This document shows, piece by piece, positions 7,910 through 13,071 of a stretch of DNA of 14,221 nucleotides. How positions within the stretch are numbered: the stretch's first letter is position 1; the number at the start of each line of letters is the position of its first letter. The notes beneath the pieces were generated by a model. That model was given only the letters and a program-made list of their open reading frames with translations, searched no databases and had not been told where the DNA came from. The translations under genes were made by a program, and so were the position numbers. The stretch comes from an uncultured Lachnospiraceae bacterium (lineage in GTDB: Bacteria; Bacillota; Clostridia; Lachnospirales; Lachnospiraceae), in the NCBI GenBank assembly GCA_934359535.1, contig CAKRLN010000032.1, positions 1 through 14,221 of the forward strand, written 5' to 3'.

Positions 7910-7933
7910 ATCTTATGTACTCACTCCTATCTG

Positions 7934-8374
7934 TTATTTGCCAATCTGAAGTCCTGCCTCTGCCATGCTTTTACTTGCATTAAATGCTGTCGCATTTGCT
8001 TCATAAGCCCTTGTAGCATCAATCAGATTTGTCATTTCCGTCACTGTATTAACATTCGGATAATACACATAACCATTCTCATCTGCATCCGGATTCGACG
8101 GATCATACTCCTGTGTAAAATCAGTTGAATAATCCTGTGTCACGGAAGAAACCCTGACTCCATTTCCGACTGCACGGTTCTTCGATGCAGAATAGTATTG
8201 GCTGAAGGGTGTAACATTTTTCTCGGAAAAGGTTACGATCTTGCGTCTGTATGGTCCTCCACTCTCTGTCGACGTTGTGTTTACGTTCGCGATATTCTCT
8301 GCAATGATATCTGTACGAAAACGCTCTGCCGTCATTCCAGAAGCACTGATATTAAAAGACTGAAATAAACCCAT
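7934..8374 (-). CDS. flgC: Flagellar basal-body rod protein FlgC
   Basis: FlgC is a proximal rod protein exported through the flagellar type III apparatus. It has 146 residues, close to the usual length. The N-terminus MGLFQSFNISASGMTAERFRT and the DIIAENIANVNTT motif (about 22-34) are the conserved rod-protein signature. The C-terminus ends in the FlgC helix MTNLIDATRAYEANATAFNASK followed by MAEAGLQIGK. The two terminal helices would form the coiled-coil core shared by axial proteins. GPYRRKIV is typical of FlgC. The ATG at 8374 has AGGAGG (8384-8389) 9 bases upstream, and the gene follows flgB by 21 bases. Confidence 0.98.
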   Translation of the reverse strand: MGLFQSFNISASGMTAERFRTDIIAENIANVNTTSTESGGPYRRKIVTFSEKNVTPFSQYYSASKNRAVGNGVRVSSVTQDYSTDFTQEYDPSNPDADENGYVYYPNVNTVTEMTNLIDATRAYEANATAFNASKSMAEAGLQIGK

Positions 8375-8395
8375 TTATTCTTTCCTCCTGATTTC

Positions 8396-8785
8396 TTAGC
8401 TTATGACTGCTTTCATGCGTGCAAATTCTGAACTGATGCTTGATGTAATTGCTTCGTATTTAATCTGTTCGGATGCAAGCTCAGTCTGTTCTACGTCCAT
8501 ATCCACATTATTTCCATCCATTCGGTATGAATAGTTTGCATAATCTGTGAATGTTCTTGCGTTTAAGCTTGACAAATCCAGATTATCTATTTTTGAATCC
8601 AAAGATTCATACTGGTAATCCTTTAATGCACTCTTCAGGGTACTTTCAAAATCAACTTCCTGCCTTTTGTAGCCAGGGGTATCCACATTCGCAATATTAT
8701 TATCAATCACGCTTTTTCTCGTCCAGCTTGCGTCTGCTGCCTTATCGAGAAGATTTATATAATTAAATGCATTTGAAGCAAACAT
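8396..8785 (-). CDS. flgB: Flagellar basal-body rod protein FlgB
   Basis: FlgB is the first proximal rod subunit, bound to FliE at the MS ring. The 129-residue product has the conserved N-terminal rod motif NNIANVDTPGYKRQEVDFE (about 29-47) and the C-terminal FlgB block MDGNNVDMDVEQTELASEQIKYEA (about 89-112) followed by the helical end. Length matches the family (about 130). It is the first gene of the flagellar operon here. The ATG at 8785 has AAGGAGA at 8792-8798. Upstream lie the codY terminator and a candidate promoter, so the operon can be expressed independently of codY. Confidence 0.98.
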   Translation of the reverse strand: MFASNAFNYINLLDKAADASWTRKSVIDNNIANVDTPGYKRQEVDFESTLKSALKDYQYESLDSKIDNLDLSSLNARTFTDYANYSYRMDGNNVDMDVEQTELASEQIKYEAITSSISSEFARMKAVIS

Positions 8786-8820
8786 ATTTTTTCTCCTTGC
8801 CCTTATAGACCTACTATACT

Positions 8821-8848
8821 AGTATATCTGATACAGAAAAAAACACAA
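8821..8848 (-). promoter_or_regulatory. Candidate sigma-A-type promoter of the flgB operon
   Basis: On the minus strand, TTGTGT (8843-8848; 3 of 6 consensus) is separated by 16 bases from TATACT (8821-8826; 5 of 6). Transcription would start near 8814, giving a leader of about 28 bases before flgB. The -35 is weak, as expected for a regulated promoter. The -10 overlaps a 12-bp palindrome (8815-8826), and a second -10-like TATAGT lies just downstream. No sigma-28 (TAAA...GCCGATAA) pattern is visible. This is pattern matching only. Confidence 0.42.
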
Positions 8849-8861
8849 GTTTTTTTTCTGT
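8833..8861. repeat. Perfect 11-bp inverted repeat upstream of flgB (candidate operator)
   Basis: ACAGAAAAAAA (8833-8843) and TTTTTTTCTGT (8851-8861) are exact inverted copies around a 7-base spacer. The repeat spans the putative -35 and part of the spacer of the flgB promoter, where a repressor would act. It might instead only be an A/T-tract structure following the codY terminator. It contains the CAGAAAA half-site of the CodY consensus on both arms. Confidence 0.5.
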
Positions 8862-8866
8862 AAAAT
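8852..8866. promoter_or_regulatory. Weak CodY-like box upstream of flgB
   Basis: Compared with the published CodY consensus AATTTTCWGAAAATT, the 15 bases here match at 11 positions, with the central CTG and the TTTT arm intact. It sits just upstream of the candidate flgB -35. CodY is known to repress the equivalent flagellar promoter in Bacillus subtilis. Four mismatches in AT-rich DNA could be chance. Confidence 0.3.
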
Positions 8867-8870
8867 TGCA

Positions 8871-8903
8871 CAAAAACGGACTTATATTTTCACATAAGCC
8901 CGT
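8871..8903 (-). terminator. Intrinsic terminator of codY
   Basis: On the minus strand, ACGGGCTTAT pairs with ATAAGTCCGT (10 bp including one G-U) around an 8-base loop, followed by TTTT and then G. It starts about 18 bases after the codY stop. It separates codY (and topA readthrough) from the flagellar operon. The opposite strand lacks a T-run, so it is not bidirectional. Confidence 0.82.
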
Positions 8904-8920
8904 CTCCCACTCTTTTCTGT

Positions 8921-9700
8921 TTACATATCGCGGTGTTTTTTTAACTTCTCAAGCTCATCGAAAACTACATCATTCATCACCTTGATATAGGTTCCCTTCA
9001 TTCCGGATGATCTTGACTCTATCACACCTGCACTTTCGAACTTGCGGAGTGCATTTACAATCACAGAACGTGTAATTCCAACACGGTCAGCAATCCGGCT
9101 TGCAACAAGAATTCCTTCTTTTCCATCCAGTTCATCAAAAATATGGATGATCGCTTCAAGCTCTGAGAAAGATAAAGTGCTGATTGCCGACTTTACAATC
9201 TGGACTTTTCTTGCTTCTTCTGCACTTTCTTCGTTTACAGAGCGCATCATTTCAAGTCCGACTACCGTTGTTCCGTATTCGGTCAGAATAATATCATCAA
9301 TATCATACTCTTCATTACTACGGTAAACAAAAAGTGTTCCAAGCCGTTCTCCTGCAATATCAATCGGAGTAATAATTGCACGATATTTTCTGCTCTCATC
9401 TCCAAATCCCAGTGTCTCAAGATTGACATTTTCCTTGGTTGACAAAATACCAAGGAGCCTCTCATTTAACATCGGGTCAATGTACCCGCCAACCTCATCT
9501 ACGATCAGTTCCTGAATCTCGTCCACCCCTTTGCAGATGCTTGATCCAAGAACCTTTCCTTTCTTGCTGATAACAAGGATGTCTGATCCAAGGATTCCTG
9601 TAAGAACTTCACAGATATCATTAAAAACAACCTTAGAAGAGCTGTTATTGTGAAGCAGCTTATTAATTTTCCTTGTCTTATCTAATAACTGAACACTCAT
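8921..9700 (-). CDS. codY: GTP-sensing global transcriptional repressor CodY
   Basis: CodY binds DNA when GTP and branched-chain amino acids are plentiful and represses nutrient uptake, amino-acid synthesis and, in several Firmicutes, motility and competence genes. The 259-residue protein has the normal length. Residues 1-155 form the ligand-binding GAF domain (MSVQLLDKTRKINKLL opening, then YRAIITPIDIAGERLGTL). A linker helix is followed by a winged helix-turn-helix (about 200-240) in which ASRIADRVGITRSVIVNALR and FESAGVIESRSSGMKGTYIKV are nearly invariant in the family, so it should read the standard CodY box. The start is ATG at 9700 with AGGAGG (9707-9712) 6 bases upstream. A longer in-frame reading to 9751 is rejected: it would cover the promoter and lacks family support. 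It lies between topA and the flagellar operon. Confidence 0.99.
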   Translation of the reverse strand: MSVQLLDKTRKINKLLHNNSSSKVVFNDICEVLTGILGSDILVISKKGKVLGSSICKGVDEIQELIVDEVGGYIDPMLNERLLGILSTKENVNLETLGFGDESRKYRAIITPIDIAGERLGTLFVYRSNEEYDIDDIILTEYGTTVVGLEMMRSVNEESAEEARKVQIVKSAISTLSFSELEAIIHIFDELDGKEGILVASRIADRVGITRSVIVNALRKFESAGVIESRSSGMKGTYIKVMNDVVFDELEKLKKHRDM

Positions 9701-9736
9701 GCCATTCCTCCTATGGTGATTTATTTTCCCTAACTG

Positions 9737-9765
9737 AGTGTAGTTTACCACAAACTTTCTGACAA
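9737..9765 (-). promoter_or_regulatory. codY promoter (sigma-A type)
   Basis: On the minus strand, TTGTCA (9760-9765; 5 of 6) is 17 bases from TACACT (9737-9742; 4 of 6), in the 89-base gap after topA. Transcription would start around 9730, with a leader of about 30 bases before codY. No terminator is seen after topA, so codY may also be read through from topA. Confidence 0.6.
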
Positions 9766-9767
9766 TT
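9753..9767. promoter_or_regulatory. CodY operator overlapping the codY -35 element
   Basis: The minus strand reads AATTGTCAGAAAGTT, 13 of 15 matches to the CodY consensus AATTTTCWGAAAATT, with the central TCAGAAA intact. It covers the whole -35 hexamer, so bound CodY would block RNA polymerase. This predicts negative autoregulation. The match is seen directly; binding is inferred. Confidence 0.62.
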
Positions 9768-9789
9768 CAATAAATTTTTATATCTGTAT

Positions 9790-11877
9790 CTATTTTTCTT
9801 TCGACTCGTCTTTTTTATCCATAACATATCCGCATTGTTCATCCGCGCAGACAATCTTGTTTCCCTTTGCAACCATATATCCGCCGCAGCGTGGACACTT
9901 TTCATTGACTGGTCTTCCCCAGCTCATAAAATCACATTCCGGATTATCTACACAGCCATAATACTTACGGCCTTTTCTTGTCTTCTTAATTACAACATCT
10001 TTTCCGCATTTTGGACAGGCAACTCCTATTTTTTCGAAATACGGCTTTGTATTGCGGCACTCTGGAAATCCCGGACACGCGAGGAACTTTCCGTGTGGTC
10101 CATATTTAATCACCATATTGCGCCCACATTCATCACAGACAACATCCGTAACCTCATCTTCGATTGTGATCTTCTCTAATTCCTTTTGTGCCTTTTCGAC
10201 TGCCTGTTCCAGATCCGGATAGAAATTCTCAACAACCGCTTTCCAGTTTACTTTTCCCTCTTCTACCCCATCTAATAGCGATTCCATATTGGCCGTGAAG
10301 TGTTCATCCACAATTGTCGGGAATGATTCCTTCATAATTGCATTCACAACCTCTCCGATTTCTGTCACGTAAAGGTTCTTCGCTTCCTTCGTAATATAGC
10401 GGCGGGCAATAATCGTTGTAATTGTCGGTGAATACGTACTTGGCCGTCCGATTCCAAGCTCCTCAAGTGTTTTTACAAGTGATGCTTCGGTGTAATGTGC
10501 CGGCGGCTGTGTAAAATGCTGTTTGGGCTCATACTCCTTTAAGGAAAGCTTTGTATCTTCATCAATGGATTTTAAAAATACGTTATTTTCTGTCTTTTCA
10601 TCATCCGAATCCACATACGCAAGCATAAACCCGTCAAATGCCACCTTTGACGCAGATACATGGAAACGATAATCGCCTTTTCCAATATTAACCGTTGTTG
10701 TCTCATAAACAGCATTGGCCATCCGGCTTGCTGCAAAACGTTTCCAGATCAATTGATACAGGCGGAACTGATCTCTTGTGAGCGATTCCTTGATCTCTGA
10801 TGGCACACGGTTAATATCTGACGGGCGGATTGCCTCATGCGCATCCTGGATTTTTGCTGATTTACTCTTGGTTGTGCTTCCGGCCGAAAGATACTTTTCC
10901 CCGTAATTGCTTCCAATAAACTCTCTTGCTGCTGTATCCGCTTCCTCTGATACACGAACAGAATCTGTACGCAGATACGTGATAATACCAACGGTTCCCT
11001 GTCCTTTAATGTCTACACCTTCATACAACTGCTGTGCAATTCTCATCGTTTTTGAAATCGGGAAATTTAACGCTTTGGATGCTTCCTGCTGTAATGTACT
11101 CGTTGTAAATGGAAGAGGAGCTTTTTTCACACGTTCTCCCTTTTTCACATCCAGAACCTCAAACTCACCAGCCTCATCAAGTTCTTTTAATACCTGATCC
11201 ATCTCTTCTCTCGATGAAATGCTGATCTTGTCTTTATTCTTACCATACAATTTGGCAATCATTGGCTTTTTCTCACCCTCCGCGAAAAGGGAAGCCTCCA
11301 GGCTCCAGTACTCTTCTGGAATAAAGGCATTTATTTCTTCTTCCCGGTCACAGACGATCCGAAGAGCTACCGACTGTACACGCCCCGCACTCAGTCCTCT
11401 TTTTACCTTTGCCCAGAGAACCGGACTGATTTCATAACCAACCATGCGGTCAAGCACGCGCCTTGCCTGCTGTGCATCCACAAGATCCATGTCAATCTGT
11501 CTTGGGCTCTTTAAGGATGCCTTTACCGCGCTTTTTGTAATCTCGTTAAAACTGATTCTGCATACTTCTTTATCTTCCAGCTTAAGTGCTTTGCTTAAAT
11601 GCCAGGAAATTGCTTCTCCTTCCCGGTCCGGGTCGGTCGCAAGATAAACGCGGTCTGCCTTCTTTACTTCCTTGCGCAGCTTGGCGAGAATCTCTCCTTT
11701 TCCGCGGATTGTAATATATTTCGGTTCAAAATCATGTTCTATATCGATTCCGAGCTGACTTTTCGGAAGATCTCTTACGTGTCCATTCGAGGCAACCACT
11801 TCATAGTTTTTGCCAAGAAATTTTTTTATTGTTTTCACCTTTGCCGGTGATTCCACAATTACCAAATATTTTGCCAT
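9790..11877 (-). CDS. topA: DNA topoisomerase I (type IA)
   Basis: TopA relaxes negative supercoils by transient single-strand cleavage and strand passage, balancing gyrase during transcription. The 695-residue protein begins with a Toprim domain (VIVESPAK with E9; DPDREGEA with D82, D84 and E86), followed by the clamp domains and the catalytic tyrosine Y301 in GIITYLRTDSVRVS. IQDAHEAIRPS (343-353) and the ELGIGRPSTY block (473-482) are family signatures. The C-terminus has three four-cysteine zinc fingers: C581/584/601/607, C621/624/642/648 and C661/664/677/682, then a Lys/Asp/Glu tail. Length is standard for clostridial TopA. The ATG at 11877 has GGAG at 11885-11888, 7 bases upstream. It follows dprA, as in Bacillus, but with its own promoter. 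Confidence 0.99.
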   Translation of the reverse strand: MAKYLVIVESPAKVKTIKKFLGKNYEVVASNGHVRDLPKSQLGIDIEHDFEPKYITIRGKGEILAKLRKEVKKADRVYLATDPDREGEAISWHLSKALKLEDKEVCRISFNEITKSAVKASLKSPRQIDMDLVDAQQARRVLDRMVGYEISPVLWAKVKRGLSAGRVQSVALRIVCDREEEINAFIPEEYWSLEASLFAEGEKKPMIAKLYGKNKDKISISSREEMDQVLKELDEAGEFEVLDVKKGERVKKAPLPFTTSTLQQEASKALNFPISKTMRIAQQLYEGVDIKGQGTVGIITYLRTDSVRVSEEADTAAREFIGSNYGEKYLSAGSTTKSKSAKIQDAHEAIRPSDINRVPSEIKESLTRDQFRLYQLIWKRFAASRMANAVYETTTVNIGKGDYRFHVSASKVAFDGFMLAYVDSDDEKTENNVFLKSIDEDTKLSLKEYEPKQHFTQPPAHYTEASLVKTLEELGIGRPSTYSPTITTIIARRYITKEAKNLYVTEIGEVVNAIMKESFPTIVDEHFTANMESLLDGVEEGKVNWKAVVENFYPDLEQAVEKAQKELEKITIEDEVTDVVCDECGRNMVIKYGPHGKFLACPGFPECRNTKPYFEKIGVACPKCGKDVVIKKTRKGRKYYGCVDNPECDFMSWGRPVNEKCPRCGGYMVAKGNKIVCADEQCGYVMDKKDESKEK

Positions 11878-11907
11878 AGGTATGCTCCTTTATCCGATTT
11901 ACCAATC

Positions 11908-11923
11908 TCCGAACTGCTTCGGA
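11908..11923 (-). other. Stem-loop at the 5' end of the topA leader
   Basis: TCCGAA and TTCGGA form a perfect 6-bp stem with a 4-base loop. Given the promoter at 11937-11965, it lies within about 10 bases of the predicted transcript start and about 30 bases before the topA ATG. There is no T-run, so it is not a terminator. It may protect the mRNA 5' end; this is inference. Confidence 0.4.
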
Positions 11924-11936
11924 CAAAATCGTTGTT

Positions 11937-11965
11937 ACTATACACCAACGTTCCATCTTTTTCAA
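11937..11965 (-). promoter_or_regulatory. topA promoter (sigma-A type)
   Basis: On the minus strand, TTGAAA (11960-11965; 5 of 6) and TATAGT (11937-11942; 5 of 6) are spaced by exactly 17 bases in the gap between dprA and topA. This is the best promoter match in the window. Transcription would start near 11930. A topA promoter separate from competence/DNA-processing genes would allow supercoiling-responsive expression; that is inferred. Confidence 0.7.
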
Positions 11966-11968
11966 GTA

Positions 11969-11983
11969 AATTTTCAAAAATTG
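11969..11983. promoter_or_regulatory. Possible CodY-like box upstream of the topA promoter
   Basis: AATTTTCAAAAATTG matches the CodY consensus at 12 of 15 positions and lies 3 bases upstream of the topA -35, in the space just after dprA. On the minus strand it reads as AATTTT-TGAAAATT with one central base missing. The region is very AT-rich, so chance is a serious alternative. Confidence 0.25.
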
Positions 11984-11991
11984 CAAAACGC

Positions 11992-13071
11992 TTAAGAAAT
12001 TTTCACATAATAATTCGGAACTACTTCCCTTGCAAATCCCTTGTCGCAAAGCTGGTCAAGAATATCCGAAAGAATAGGAACTGAAAGTCCGGTGCGGTCC
12101 GTAAGTCTCCCGATTCCGGCCGGATTATAGTCCAGATATTCATATACAAAGCGCTCCTCCTTTTGCAGAAGTTCCAGCTTAAAATCAAGCTGCCGGTATC
12201 CTGCATTCCCGTGAAGCTGCCAGTCCTCCAAAAAATCTTCCACATTGGTAAACACGGCTGCCCCCTGCCGAATCAGTTCGTTGCAGCCCTGACTCAAAGC
12301 ATCCTTTATCCTTCCCGGTACCGCATAAACCTCTTTTCCCTGTTCCATTGCATAATCTGCCGTGATTAATGATCCGCTTTTTTTCCGCGCTTCTACGACA
12401 ACCACACAATCACTCATTCCAGAAATAATCCGGTTTCTTGCTGGGAAAAAAGCTGCCTTGGCAGGTGTTCCAGGAGGATATTCCGAGATAATACCACCTT
12501 TTTTTTGAATTTTTTCATATAAATACCGGTTCTGCTGGGGATAACACACATCCACCCCACACCCTAAAACGCCAAATGTCATTCCATTTTGTTCAAGTGC
12601 CCCTGTATGTCCGTCTGCATCGATTCCACGCGCAAGACCACTGATCACCACTGCCCCAGTTCTTACAAGCTCCCGTGCCAGCTCCCGCGCTACGGTACTT
12701 CCGTATTCAGACCTGCCTCTTGCGCCGACAATCGCAACTGCCTTTTTCTCCTCTTTTGGAAGATGTCCCCGGTAATAAAGTGCATAAGGTGCTGTCTGGA
12801 TATTCCGGAGTCGTTTTGGATAGCTTTCCTGTTCCATTGAAACAAAGGAAATCCCCTGTTCTCCCAGAGCTTCTACTTCTTTTTCAAGATTCCAGTGCTT
12901 TCTGCATTCTGTAATATTCCAGATATCCTCATCCGTAATCCCATAAATCTGCCCAAGCCTTTTCTCATCAGAAAAATATAGTTCCTCAGCATTGCCGCAG
13001 GCCGCCAACAGACGCCGGATCTTCTGATTCCCAATCCCTTTGATATTTGCAAGCCACAGCTCGTATTTCAT
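11992..13071 (-). CDS. dprA: DNA-processing protein DprA (Smf)
   Basis: DprA binds incoming single-stranded DNA and loads RecA during transformation; homologues are widespread even where transformation is unknown. The 359-residue protein has an N-terminal helical/HhH-like part (IKGIGNQKIRRLL at 10-22), then the Rossmann-like DprA core: AIVGARGRSEYG (113-124), VVISGLARGIDADGH (141-155), AFFPARNRIISGMSD (207-221), SGSLITADYAMEQGKEVYAVPG (232-253). A C-terminal winged-helix domain (about 305-359) is present, as in many Firmicutes. The core motifs are complete, so it should be functional. The ATG overlaps the comM stop in an ATGA arrangement, with GGGAG about 6 bases upstream inside comM. Confidence 0.98.
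   Translation of the reverse strand: MKYELWLANIKGIGNQKIRRLLAACGNAEELYFSDEKRLGQIYGITDEDIWNITECRKHWNLEKEVEALGEQGISFVSMEQESYPKRLRNIQTAPYALYYRGHLPKEEKKAVAIVGARGRSEYGSTVARELARELVRTGAVVISGLARGIDADGHTGALEQNGMTFGVLGCGVDVCYPQQNRYLYEKIQKKGGIISEYPPGTPAKAAFFPARNRIISGMSDCVVVVEARKKSGSLITADYAMEQGKEVYAVPGRIKDALSQGCNELIRQGAAVFTNVEDFLEDWQLHGNAGYRQLDFKLELLQKEERFVYEYLDYNPAGIGRLTDRTGLSVPILSDILDQLCDKGFAREVVPNYYVKIS

Noticed and set aside
8833..8861. The A/T-tract inverted repeat as a second terminator after codY
   Set aside because: An A-U-only stem has low stability and the T-run is inside the stem; a strong terminator already precedes it. It is better treated as an operator candidate.
8786..8870. A sigma-28 promoter for flgB
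   Set aside because: No GCCGATAA-like -10 with a TAAA -35 is present on the minus strand in this gap.
9701..9751. An N-terminal extension of CodY by 17 codons
   Set aside because: It would start inside the promoter and lacks similarity to CodY. The ATG at 9700 has a perfect ribosome site and gives the standard 259 residues.
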